Origin: Eublepharis macularius
Taxonomy: Eukaryota > Chordata > Lepidosauria > Squamata > Eublepharidae
Reading direction: 5' to 3'
NCBI RefSeq assembly: GCF_028583425.1
Contig: NC_072798.1
Coordinates: forward strand, 8,186,501-8,250,500
DNA length: 64,000 nucleotides
Part shown: in pieces, positions 1 to 10,714 of the stretch
How positions within the stretch are numbered: position 1 is the first letter of the stretch
Layout: each line of letters begins with the position of its first letter
The notes under the pieces: generated by a model
Database searches by the model: none
The model's input: only the letters and a program-made list of their open reading frames with translations
Told to the model about the DNA's origin: nothing
Translations under genes and position numbers: made by a program

Positions 1-460
1 ATGGAAATGGACTGGAGTCGCCTTCTGCAGCTGACAGAACTACCAGAGAGAAAACTCTCGGGAGAAATCAACCACAACCTTGTAACTTATCACAATTATT
101 TCAAAAGTGCAATGTGCTATAATCATACATCAAATTCATATCCAACAAATTTATATCCATATACAATCATTCATATACATATACAAGAATAACCCAATCA
201 AGAAGAGTAATAAAGTCCAAAGAGAATCTCCTTCAGTATATAACTTCTTTTGCCTTCTTGTAAACGCTCATATGCATGTATAGAAGTAACCCAACCGGAA
301 GCGGCAATAAAGGCCAGAGAAAGATCTTGTTCAATAATGTATCTTCTTTCCCCTTTTTCTTATCCTTTAAACGGCAGAAAATGGAACGGATGGAATACAG
401 TTCCACGCCCTATCTGGGGCCGGCTCAAAAACTCAGATTTCGTGCCTCCACTTCCTCAGG
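1..460. other. Intergenic, nothing recognised
   Basis: AT-rich start of the window with short open frames lacking any family resemblance. Confidence 0.4.
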
Positions 461-514
461 AAAATCAAAAAGAGTCCGGCAGTAGCACCTTTAAGACTAA
501 CCAATTTTATTGTA

Positions 515-553
515 GCATAAGCTTTCGAGAATCAAGTTCTCTTCGTCAGATGC
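515..553 (-). ncRNA. Hammerhead ribozyme-like motif
   Basis: Minus strand, in order: stem I strand GCAU, core CUGACGA, stem II GAGAA/UUCUC, GAAA, a two-pair stem III (AG/CU), a CUU cleavage triplet and stem I strand AUGC. One extra A sits between the CUGACGA core and stem II compared with the textbook core. Activity is unknown. Confidence 0.6.
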
Positions 554-598
554 ATGATACAGAGACTGATCTCTGTATTTGACCAGTCTCTGTACCAA

Positions 599-637
599 GC
601 ATCTGACGAAGAGAACTTGATTCTCGAAAGCTTATGC
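599..637 (+). ncRNA. Hammerhead ribozyme-like motif
   Basis: Plus-strand mirror of the motif at 515-553: GCAU, CUGACGA, the same stem II, GAAA, AG/CU, cleavage after CUU, AUGC. All core positions match. Confidence 0.6.
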
Positions 638-956
638 TACAATAAAATTGGTTAGCCTTAAAGGTGCTACTGGACTCTTTTTGATTTTGCTACCACAGAC
701 TAACACGGCTAACTCCTCTGCATCTATGACCATGGAAAGCACCACTTCCTCAGGGGCATCATTTTCCGCTTTGATTCTTATAAAGTGCTCCTTTCCTCCA
801 TCACCCGGACTGTCAGCGGCTGTGCATTCACTTGGGTAGAGGGGCGTTACAGTCCTCCTGACACAGGTCAGCACACATGAGAGCTCAGCACCAGCAATCG
901 GTTGCGGAGAAAGGAGAAACATCGCCAGAGGAGACGCGAGGCAGCTGTTGCAGGTA

Positions 957-1391
957 TGATGTATGTTGTGTGCTGCGCTGAGTTGGCCGAGCAAGGCCTC
1001 TAAGGTATTTACTGTATTGATTGTAATGCACTATACTGTGTGGAGCTTAAGGTTCAGTCAAGGCTCCCAATGCCTGTGTTCTCATTGGTCCATAATCCCT
1101 GCAATATCACTGGTTACGTTCTCAAGGCAGCAGCCAATCGGTCCTCTATAATAAAGACCAATCAGTGGCCTGCCTACTTCATACATTGTATATAGTTTAT
1201 GCAAATGATGGTATTGTAAAGTATGTGTTCTCATTGGCTATCAGTTATTCTTGGGGTGGAGCTGCTGTATATATATTGAGGGTTTCTGTTCACTCTGTCT
1301 ATGTGTTCTGTGTTTCTGCGGAATGAAGAGCGGTTGAACTACATGGTGTCTGGACCCACTATTTTACAATGTATAAAATTATGGCTTCAAC
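957..1391 (+). mobile_element. LTR-like sequence
   Basis: Begins TGTATGTTGTG and ends GGCTTCAACA, with several CCAAT boxes (ATTGGTC, ATTGGCT, CCAATC) and a TATATATA stretch before a transcript-like 3' part. It looks like an old LTR of a retrovirus-like element. No internal genes follow and no target duplication is clear, so both ends and family are uncertain. Confidence 0.35.
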
Positions 1392-2639
1392 AGCGTGGCT
1401 TCAACACCCTTAGACGCTGACCTGCTGCCGCTGTACTGGACTTACTTCTCTGGCCTGCTTAGACAACTCTGTACAATGTGTGGACTCTGTTTATTAAACT
1501 CCGGCATCCTGCCTCTGATAACCGGCCCCTGTTAACTGCCTGAGTTAACTCTGCGTGTGCCGGCCCCTGCCTGAAGCAGAACAGTGGTGCTGACGTAGCC
1601 GCAGAGCATCATCACGTCACTGCAGCGCACTGACTGGTCAATCAAATCTCCCTGACTTGCTAGGCCTGAGGGCATAAAAATGGAGTAAAGGGGTTTGCTG
1701 TCACTGCTATTGGCATTCTTTTGTTCCTTCTGGTCTTGCTTTGGTTATGGGTGGGATTACAAATTGATCTGAAGATGCCTTGGAGTTTGAACCTGAACAC
1801 TGACTAAGAATGCTGTGTGATACCTGCAAGTTACCATCATGGGTTGAATTGGCCAAGTCTCTGTCAGTAAGTATAGTCTATTCGCTAGCTTTGTTTTATC
1901 AATTCTTTGTTGCTCACTTTATGCACAATTTTAATAAAGTAAAATATTCTTCATAACGGTGTGCTTTTTAAGGGTTGCCAGTTCCCCTTACCTGTAAACC
2001 AGGGGGGGGGTGCCTGGTGGGGTGCTTTGTGTACCCAGTTTACCTGAAATAGAACTGGTAAGCAGGTGGGACAGACTTTGGAATTCCCTTCCTCAAGGAA
2101 ACTCCTTATTAGGAAACTCCCCCCCCCCCCGCAACGTCGACTTACACAATATGCAAGTGTGGATGTCTACAGGAATGTTTGCCTGGGCATGTCTTGATCA
2201 TGTCTTAGATGTCACCGTGTCTGTTCTATTTACTTGCTTTGGTGTACAGCCGTTTTTTAATATTGATTTTCTTGGATTACTGTATGCATTTTAAACATTA
2301 TTTTATTGCTTCTTGATACTTAGTATTTGTAATTGCTTTCAGGAGTTGGTAGCATTAATTACTGGTTTAATAGTGGTTGTTTTGTTTTCATTACATCCAT
2401 AGTCTGACAGAAAAGCAGCACTATTTTTAAAATAAATATTATGATGCCTATACATTGACCTGGGGGCTATCTATACTGGAACGCTGCCTCACTTTCACCT
2501 TATTCTATTGAACTTTATACACATTTTATCTGCAGCACTAAAAAAAGGAACTGGGAATCACCCTCAGTGTAAGTTTGTCAAAATTAAATACTAATTTATA
2601 TCTCTCATTCAGGACACGGGATACTTTAGTGGCTTCCAT
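1392..2639. other. Intergenic, possible LTR or promoter remnants
   Basis: Contains a promoter-like stretch around 1590-1760 (CpG cluster with ACGTCA, then CATAAAAATGG) and homopolymer runs of G (about 2002) and C (about 2121). It may belong to an old element. Not identified. Confidence 0.3.
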
Positions 2640-2764
2640 CACTGCAATACACTGCTTTTTAAATAATGTTTTAATGTAGATGTATTTTTATTATATTTTA
2701 ATATGTTGTTATCTGCCCTGAGCCCGCCTGTGGGGAGGGTGGAATAGAAATTTTAAAATAAAAT
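2640..2764 (+). mobile_element. L2/CR1-type LINE 3' tail
   Basis: The tail has the family signature CTGCCCTGAGCCCGCCTGTG, GGGAGGGTGGAATA and an AATAAAATA-type end. Only the 3' end is present. Confidence 0.65.
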
Positions 2765-3867
2765 ATACACAGGCAGGGAATTTCAACTTTATGGCCTGCG
2801 ACTACCTCTCCATCAGGGGTATGTAATGCTTCATTCTCCCACTATAAAAGTGCTATAAGAACCCCGATCAGAATGTTTATTATTTATTTAGTACATTTCT
2901 ATCCCAGTCTTCCTCCAAGGAGCTCAGTATTGGATAAAATTTTAAAACAATTTCAAAATTTTGGTTTTTTTAAAAGGCCAGTGTAGGAGTACTAAGAGAT
3001 AAAAACATTATGAGAACAATAAAAATGACATACATTAGATCCATGAAAGCAGATTTGGAGATATTATTTAAAACAGTCTTAGCAGCATTCTTTGTGAAAA
3101 ACTTCCCCAGCATTCTATAAATTAGTAACACATTTCAAAAAGCAGCAACATTAAAAAAATCGTGCATAGCCGTATCATAGCATAATAAAATTAGAACAGT
3201 GACACCATAAGTAGTTAAGGACATATATAATACTCTTTAAAATAGGAGCAAGAAAGGGTGTCAATAAATTTCGCAACAGCAGTAAAGCAAATGGGGGTGG
3301 ATTCTGCTTTATTCTTTATTACAAACTGTCAATTTGCTACAAGTTACTAAGGCCCATGCAGGAATCGCTAATAATTATTGTTTGCATAGCTGCCAGGCTA
3401 CACTGAACTAAGTACAGGAAGCAATAGCGTTTTTGCTATTTGTAAGCCAAACTGCCTTTATCCTATATAAAGAAACCAAATCTAAATGCTGTACTCGGGA
3501 AAAAAATATTGCACCATAAAGGGTTATTGACTGACAGTTACAGGTTAACCATCTAGTTTTACTCTAGTTTATGACCTAAGAGAGCAACAATAATGCTGAA
3601 GGACCTGTTTTGTCAGGTTTATTGTAGTGGTATCACATTGTGGGAGAGAAAATGCAGAAGGGAATAATGTTGTTCAGCTGTGGCAAAATATACAGTAACA
3701 GAGTTATAAATCTCCATTTCTATACCTTGGCAGAATAGTTCTGTAGATGGAAATGGACCCTGAGAAACATACATAAACTTCCATTCACACAATGGGCTTT
3801 CCTGTCTTCTTCTTTCCCACTATTGAAGCAACTCCCACGGGTCAATAATCTCTGGAATTCTGACATG
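2765..3867. other. Intergenic, SINE-tail remnant only
   Basis: A reverse-oriented SINE/LINE tail remnant is at about 2880-2935 (TTATTTATTTAGTACATTTC, then a CCTCCAAGGAGCTCAG block). Otherwise nothing is seen. Confidence 0.4.
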
Positions 3868-4219
3868 CAGGGCTTTTTTTCAGCTGGAACGCGGTGGAAT
3901 GGAGTTCCAGCACCTCTTGAAAATAGTAGCACGGCCGGTAGCCCCACCCCCTGATCTCCAGACAGAGGGGAGCTAAGATTGCCACTGGTGGAGGGGGCGG
4001 GGCCACCGGCCATGTAACCATTTTCGTCGAGGGTGATTTAAACTTTAAAAAACTCCCCTCTTGTTCCAGCTGACCCAAAGTAACATCATTGTGTGGTCCT
4101 GGGAGCGTGCACACACTTTGCGCATGTGGTGCCAGTGGTAACACCTCCCACCAGAAGTTGCGCCCAGTGCTGGCAACCCACTGAGTTCCACCACCTCTTT
4201 TCCTAGAAAAAAAGCCCTG
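3868..4219. mobile_element. hAT-type MITE, CAGGGCTTTTTTTC family, copy 1
   Basis: Inverted termini CAGGGCTTTTTTTC and GAAAAAAAGCCCTG-like (4205-4219). Internally it has GC-rich blocks shared with copies 2 and 3 (CCCCCTGATCTCCAGACAGA). The flanking octamers agree at only 5 of 8 bases, as in an old insertion. Confidence 0.7.
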
Positions 4220-6201
4220 GTGAGAGGTTACATGAAACGTTGCAAGTGGGTGTGGGGGAGTAATGAGCAGAATCCAGGCACATTCCCCGCTTGCGTGAAC
4301 CGAAGTATCTCACTCAAGAACTGGATTCAATGGATATTGTACAGTTGCGATCATTCACCCACTGGATTTCCAACATGTGGACTCTACCAAGTACTCCTGC
4401 AGATACAAGCTATGAACTACCTCTACATTTTTGTTGTTAAGACAGCCATCTCATGTCCTTCTAAACGTTGGGGAGTGTTTTGTTTACTCACCAGTGTCAT
4501 TTGGATTTTGGTGCAAATGCAGAAATGTAGTAATTTCGCTTTATCAGTTGGTTTACCAAGTGGTTAAATGCTCACCATGTAAGTCGCCACGTAAGTGGTA
4601 AATGAACTGGATTCAACCTTTATGTTAAGCTTATATAGGTATGTAGTAGAAGTCCTCTCTTCGCTAAGGTTTTAGACTCTGGATGCCATATACCACTGAA
4701 AGTATTACACTGTATCTTTGATTCACATAAATGAGAAATGTTGCCTCATTCAGAGCTGTATTAAAATGCTGTGGCACTTCAGAATAAAATGCAGCTTAGA
4801 AACCTGCCAACTTCGAGCTCTTTATCCTAATGACATCAGATGCAGTATTTCAGAATTCCCCAAAACGGCACCCCTGGGTGCTGTGGTGCTAGGGTTGCAA
4901 GGTCCCCCTACCCCCAGGCAAGAGGTTGGAGGCCTGACACCTACCGTCTGATGCCCCTCGCGTGCGCACTCCCAGCCTGCACAATGACATCACTTCTGGG
5001 AAGTGACATCTTTGCACAGGCAACATGCCGCCCCAGGAGTGCTCCTGTGCTCCACAGGGGACCAAATCAGCCCAATCGGGCCACTGCGGAATGCGCCCTG
5101 CTGTTACACAAAAGTGTTTTCCCCTTGCCCCTCCAATCCGCTGAGCAAAGAGGAGATGAGACAGATAAGGGCTGTTGTGAAAAAAAGTATATTTGCAAAT
5201 ATAAGGTACAGGCTACAAGATGAGCTCAGAATGTACCCCAGAACAAAGGAGCAAATGTTACTTTTAAGGGCTTGTGACATCATTTTGGAGAAACGAAAGT
5301 CACATTCAGAATAAGGCACCTGATCTCTTTTACACCTTTAGATTGGACTATTGTCCACCTTTCAGTCTCGCGACAACATCATTTGCCATCCTATTCTTGG
5401 TCTCCATAGCAGCATCTTCCTTCATTCCACAATTGGTTACTTTTCTACACAAACTCTCTTCTCCAAAGGGGGAAGGGGGTGGAAATTATAATTCTCCCTT
5501 TGTTTCTGGCTTTGCCCTTTTCAGATGCCCTCAGGAATGTTCAGTTATCTATCTTTCCATGTACAGCTAGGGAGAAGAAGGGGAGGTGGCTAAAAGCAAA
5601 GACCAGTTACTTTAAAACATAAAGAATCCATCTTATGCTTCTTGCTAGCTTAATATTATTGCTATATGATTAATCCATAGTCTTTACTAATATTTGCTAA
5701 TCCCACACTGCCACCCAGGAGCAAGCCCTGGGAGGCACATCACACACACACACACACCCCACTGACCAGGTAACGAGGGTGGAAGGTGGGAGTAGGGGAT
5801 CCGCTGCCCCCAGCAGGGGACTGGAAACCCTACATGGCACCTACCAGACTTTTCAGAAAATGGGAAGGGCCATTGTAAGGCACCCCTTATTATTGGCTGC
5901 CCTCGTTCAAAGGAAAGGGGTTTTCCACAAAAAACAAGCAGCAGCAGCAGCCACCGCCAGAGGAAAATCGAGAGGACTGGCTTTCCTTCATTTTGTTTTA
6001 CTCTCCGATATCTCTCTACTCCCTTGGGCTTTCCTTCCTTTCTATTTCTCCTTATCCCTCTCTCTGGCTTTCCTTCATTTCTTTTTATTTCCTTCTGAAA
6101 TTCGTTTGCAAAGTGAGGAGCGAGGTATTTAATTCCTTGGCAACTCTACCCAAATGGTAGAAGCCATTTGAGTAGAGTTGCCAACCTCCATGTGGTAAAC
6201 C
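4220..6201. other. Intergenic, minor repeats
   Basis: A GC-rich repeat remnant lies at about 4865-5060 (CTAGGGTTGCAAGGTCCCCC start, paired GTGACATC motifs). A short CA microsatellite is at 5743-5756 and a CT-rich stretch near 6000-6100. No gene is recognised. Confidence 0.4.
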
Positions 6202-6618
6202 TGTCAGGGTCTGTTTGTATGTTGCCTGACAGAACTAACACCATGCTTAATTCTTTAGTTGTTTAGTATTCTTTTCCCTCTAGGCCCCACCTGCGAGGAG
6301 CCGTTTCCATGGGAGAAGACACTGTCTTATCTTTTCTACAAGCCGAGTCGACCTTGACTAGTGTTCCCACAGAGAACTCTCCTGCTATGTGAACTCTGGG
6401 AGGAGGCTGGGCTCTGAAAGTGTGAAATGTAACAACTTCTAATCTGTACCTCATTCCTAACAAAGCTTGTGTTCAGCTAGGACTGTCTTGGTTCTAGAGT
6501 GTGGACCTCTGGGCTTGAATGCTGTCTTTCTAATAAACCTTTTGAAATCAAGAGACTTTGGCTTCTTGCAGAAGGGAAGAAGGCAGACTCTGGCTAACTG
6601 GGATGCCACAGCCTGACA
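6202..6618 (+). mobile_element. Solo LTR with perfect 5-bp target duplication
   Basis: A 417-bp sequence beginning TGTCAGG and ending CCTGACA, flanked by AAACC on both sides (6197-6201 and 6619-6623). It contains an AATAAA near its 3' part. TG...CA ends and a 5-bp duplication identify an LTR retroelement reduced to one LTR. Superfamily not determined; the intact duplication suggests moderate age. Confidence 0.85.
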
Positions 6619-6623
6619 AAACC

Positions 6624-7537
6624 AACAGTGGAAACCACACTGGAGGGTCCAAATAAATAATTACAACAATAAAGTAAATATATGTTTCAGGTGGCTGAGA
6701 AGGTATCAAAGCCCATGTCTAGCATGGACTCCTGAAACAGACGACAGGACTTTATGAATAGCGTTGTGTACACCAGCAAAAATTATTAGCCTTGTGTGAA
6801 CTAGCAAATATTATGCTGCATTCTCTTAAGGCCTAAACCCCATTGATGAGACTTTTATACATCAGAGAGGGGGGTTTGAGCTGTTAAAAATATTTAATTT
6901 TGGAGCTGTTGCTACTATAGCTGTGTAAGAATTGTTTTTGTGAAAATTACTAATATATGTATTATTCACTGTATGGAATATAAATTATCGTTCTGTATTT
7001 TGGATTAGATTGTTTAATATTTATATTAAGGTTAAAGCTTTGTCATTTGATGAAGGTCACACCATTTTAACAAAATTGTACTGAATGATGAATGTGTCAT
7101 GATTACCTTCACATTTCCCAGCATATATGCAATTAAGTACATTTGCAGTTATGGTATTGCATCCTACAAAGGCATGCAATTAAAGATAGGTTTTTACACT
7201 CTGTTTGTGTACATAGTTCAGGATACCACGTTGTCCTTCAAACACCATATTCGTCTCAGAAACACCTATCGAGTCAGTAGTTTATTAAGCAGCAGCAGTG
7301 TGTGGTGCTTGTTAATCAACATTCATGAAATCTCTGAGTGCAGTTCATGGCTCACACCCATTGGCGTTTTTTCTTGACTCAGTTTGAAACTGGGTGAGGA
7401 CTATGTTTGCATTGCTGTCGTGTTTATAAAAAAATACTTCTCCCATAGACGTAAGACAGATCAAATGTTTACTTGTTCTTAAGGCTCGATTGAAAAATAA
7501 AGTTGTCCTTAAGCAAAGATGATAAGATACATATCAT
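6624..7537. other. Intergenic, nothing recognised
   Basis: AT-rich; no repeat or gene recognised. Confidence 0.4.
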
Positions 7538-7877
7538 CAGGGCTTTTTTTCTAGGAAAAGAGATAGTGGAACTCAGTGGTGGAACTCAGGACTGCACAAT
7601 GACGTCACGTTGGGTCAGCTGGAACAAGGGGGGAGTTTTTTAAAGTTTAAATCGCCCTCGGCGAAAATGGCCACATGGCCAGTGGCCCCGCCCCCTGATC
7701 TCCAGACAGAGGGGAGTTTAGATTGCCCTCCGCACCATGCGGTGCACCATGCGGTGTGGAGGGCAATCTAAACTCCCTTCTGTCTGGAGATCAGGGGGCG
7801 GCACCACCAGTCACATGACCATTTTCTAGAGGTGCCAGAACTCTATTCCACCACGTTCCAGCTGAAAAAAAGCCCCG
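7538..7877. mobile_element. hAT-type MITE, CAGGGCTTTTTTTC family, copy 2
   Basis: Termini CAGGGCTTTTTTTCTAGG and its complement; flanking octamers CATATCAT and CATACGAT match at 6 of 8 bases. The centre is a strong palindrome around 7690-7800, with a tandem GCACCATGCGGT. Confidence 0.75.
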
Positions 7878-8145
7878 CATACGATCAGAAAAGTGCTTTG
7901 ACAAATTGTTAGAACCTTGTCAACTGGCATAACGTTCTTGAGAAATCACTTTGTTCTTCAATGGAAAATGTCTTTAAACAAGACCTAAAGAGTCAAGCTC
8001 TACGGATTTCTCATCATTGGAAATCGCTGCTGATTCAAGTATGTAGTCACAACACAACCTCTTATCTTGCTCCATTTCTTACTTTCAGATTGCTTTACAG
8101 CTGTATTGCACTTTTAGACAAGCAGAGAATTTGCAGATCTACAAT

Positions 8146-8802
8146 GGCCGTCGTCACACGGGCTTTTATTTAGCGCTAAAATGGCGCTATTTCCCGGCAA
8201 ACACCCACCTTATTCCAACACTGTAGTGATTTTCTCTCTTCTGCTTTGTGCTTGATAGTCGCGCTATTTTGTGCCTCAGTGTGAATGCCTCACATCGATG
8301 TATTTCGCCTCGCAACGTCCTATGCCCTCCCTTCAATCCCAGAATCCATTTCTTCCTGCGACTCCCCTTTTTTATTTTATTATGTCCTTATAACGCCATA
8401 ACGACATAACACAGTGCAAACTTTCTGCTGAAGTAAAAATGACTCAATCGCCATGGCAGAGTCGTCAGCATTGGGGATCACGTCAGACAGGGAGTTTTCT
8501 GTGGGCAAAGGGCTATTTATATAATTTCAAAGTTGGAAAAACAAAAGGGTCATAATGTTTTGCTCTAACGGAATGTTTATATGCTGTTATTCCGTTATAG
8601 CGGAATTAAACGCCAGAATAATAAAAAAGGGGGGGGGAGCTGCTTCTGCGCAGTTAGAGAGAACAGAACAGAGTGCTTCGGTGTGGACAGCTGGTGGCGC
8701 GAAGAGCCGTTAGGTGACCCAAAGAAACGTTACTGTGCCGATAACAGGTAAGACGCTATATGCTGTAAATTTAACGGAAGAGATGCCCGTGTGACGATGG
8801 CC
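8146..8802. mobile_element. CpG-rich TIR element, Harbinger-like
   Basis: 657 bp with about 18-bp inverted ends GGCCGTCGTCACACGGGC / GGCCATCGTCACACGGGC, flanked by AAT on both sides. The 3-bp duplication and GGCC termini resemble the shorter palindromic MITEs at 15947 and 29712. It contains GTGGCGCGAAGAGCCG and a polyG run, but no transposase. Confidence 0.55.
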
Positions 8803-9214
8803 AATCTGTGCTATAAATAATCTACAACTTGTGCTTGAACTTGCATATATCATTGTGGCTGCAGTTGCTGTATCCACTGCAGCAGAGAATTTTCTGTTAA
8901 TGTTTGAATGGCTATTATGGTGAAGGTAACTTTGCTACACTATCATACAAGTCTTCATTGTTGACATTCGTCAAATCCTTAAGACATAATTGTACCCCGT
9001 TTACTTGAAAAAGGACTAGGGGTTTTTTTGGGTGGGGAGGTTGGATTGTTGTCATAAAAATGGTGAGTGGGTCATCTTAAATTTGCAAGGGCTATAAACT
9101 TCCCTTGGGGGGAAGTTGACATCCAGGGCTCTCTTCTCTTTGGTTAAATACAGTATGTATGTATAAATAAACGCCTATGTTTTTATTTTGGATTGCTTTC
9201 AAGGGATGGACTAA

Positions 9215-9351
9215 GGGCCAAGCTAGAAGTGACGAGGGAAGATTATATGTGATCGAGTGGAGTGTGAGTGGAGCACAAGTGAACAGGGAGGAATACACCT
9301 GAGTCTGTTCACTTGCCATTCAAGTGTAACTCGTCACTTCTAGCTTGGCCC
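9215..9351. mobile_element. Harbinger-like foldback MITE, GGGCCAAGCTA family, copy 1
   Basis: 137 bp with inverted ends GGGCCAAGCTAGAAGTGACG, flanked by TAA on both sides. The 3-bp TNA target fits PIF/Harbinger. Other copies lie at 12552, 28068 and 33853. Confidence 0.8.
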
Positions 9352-10020
9352 TAACTGAAGTGGAAGTCTTTACTGAACTTGAAAAAACATGTTTTAGACC
9401 CATTTATTCAGATCTCTTTATCTGTGTCATTCTTTGTACAAATAGATGTGGCCAATATGACTTCCCAGTTTGGCACGCTGTAATTGGATAAGACCACTTG
9501 GGATGTGAGATGACTGTCTTCTCCCACAATATTGTAACACTTTTTAAGCCCTTATTTATGAGAGCTACTGCTCAGTTTTGTTCATTTCTGGGGCTGTTAA
9601 GCAGGATGCCATGTGAGCGGGAAGCAGAAATAATGGCGGGCTACTGCTGCTTACATAAAAAAAATTGAAAAGACCAGGCAATCGGATCAGACTAATGATG
9701 TATCTTGTCAAGCATCCTGTTTCCATCAGTGGTCAAACACATGCAGTGCTTTAAGGAAAAATCCCTCCCCTACCACCCACCCACCCCTCAGCAATTGATA
9801 TTCAGAAGCACACTTCCTCTGAACTTGGATGCTCTATTTAGCTGGTACAGCTAATTAACAGGCTATCCTCCACAAATTGGTCCAAGCTCCCTTTAAATAG
9901 TCCAACATGAGGGTTAGCTCATCAGACTGCTGACATTTCAGAAAGAGTAAGCCCTGGTAACCAGCTCTTCAATAATATTTCAATTGGGATAAGGCTAACT
10001 AATAATTAAAAGGTAGAAGC
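9352..10020. other. Intergenic with LINE-like remnant
   Basis: About 9650-9760 carries an old reptile LINE-like segment (GCATCCTGTTTCC followed by CAGTGGTCAAAC). The rest is unrecognised. Confidence 0.35.
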
Positions 10021-10021
10021 A

Positions 10022-10294
10022 GTCCCCTGTGGAAGCAGAGTCATTACTGACCCAGGGGGGATGTCGCATCACGACGTTTTCTTGGCAGACTTTTTACGGG
10101 GTGGTTTGCCATTGCCTTCCCCAGTCATCTACACTTTACTCCCAGGAAACTGGGTACTCATTTTACCAACTTCGGAAGGATGGAAGGCTGAGTCAACCTT
10201 GAGCCGGCTATGTGAACCCGGCTTCCGCCAGGATCGAACTCAGGTCGTGAGCAGAGCAGTACTGCAAGCTTACCACTCTGCACCATGGGGATCC
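10022..10294 (-). mobile_element. tRNA-derived SINE, reverse orientation
   Basis: Same family as 21751-22050: reading on the minus strand it has the 5' tRNA-like head, the box B motif GAGTTCGATCC, the body with AGCCGGCTCAAGGTTGACTC, and the 3' part CCATGGGTCAGTAATGACTC-like. Divergent, so an older copy. Confidence 0.75.
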
Positions 10295-10714
10295 TAATAA
10301 CTAGGTAGTTTTAAAGTCTCCAAATACCCTTATTTTCATATTTTAAAACTTTTGTTTACACTGAGATGGCAAGAATGGATCTGTTCCCACCTCCATGAAT
10401 AATATGGCAGAATTTGGGTGCATTGTGTTGTTCACTCCTTGACCTGGGAAAGTCTCTGTGGAATTGTCAGGAGATCTACTTCACATCAAGAGCTGCTCCC
10501 AGCACTTTGGGGGCATATAGATTGTCCATTAGGAGGCCTTTTGTACAGAGGAGCCCCGTGGGCAAGCTCTCAGAATTAGTTCCTTAATAAGAAAAGTTAG
10601 TATGTATAAAATACCATCCATTCCCAGCCATTAAAGTTGTTACAGGTATAAATGTAAACAAATTCAAGCTCTCCCCTCTTGATTCATTTAAAAAAAAATT
10701 TTTTGTAAAAACTG

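Larger units (their letters stand above)
461..741. mobile_element. Penelope-type inverted-dimer insertion (family B) with two hammerhead cores
   Basis: Two copies of the same repeat in opposite orientation, flanked by a perfect 13-bp duplication CCACTTCCTCAGG (448-460 and 742-754). The repeat is a common reptile interspersed sequence containing GTTAGTCTG and GCATAAGCTTTCGAGA. The long target duplication, inverted partial copies and hammerhead motifs are all typical of Penelope-like retroelements. No protein-coding part is present. The family assignment is inferred. Confidence 0.7.

Noticed and set aside
5779-6132. 117-codon plus-strand frame near 5.8-6.1 kb
   Set aside because: Low-complexity GC- and CT-rich composition, no recognisable domain, no splice context.
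8142-8827. 8-bp repeat ATCTACAA as target duplication for the element at 8146
   Set aside because: The right copy lies about 17 bp beyond the inverted terminus; the AAT triplets fit the actual TIR ends better.
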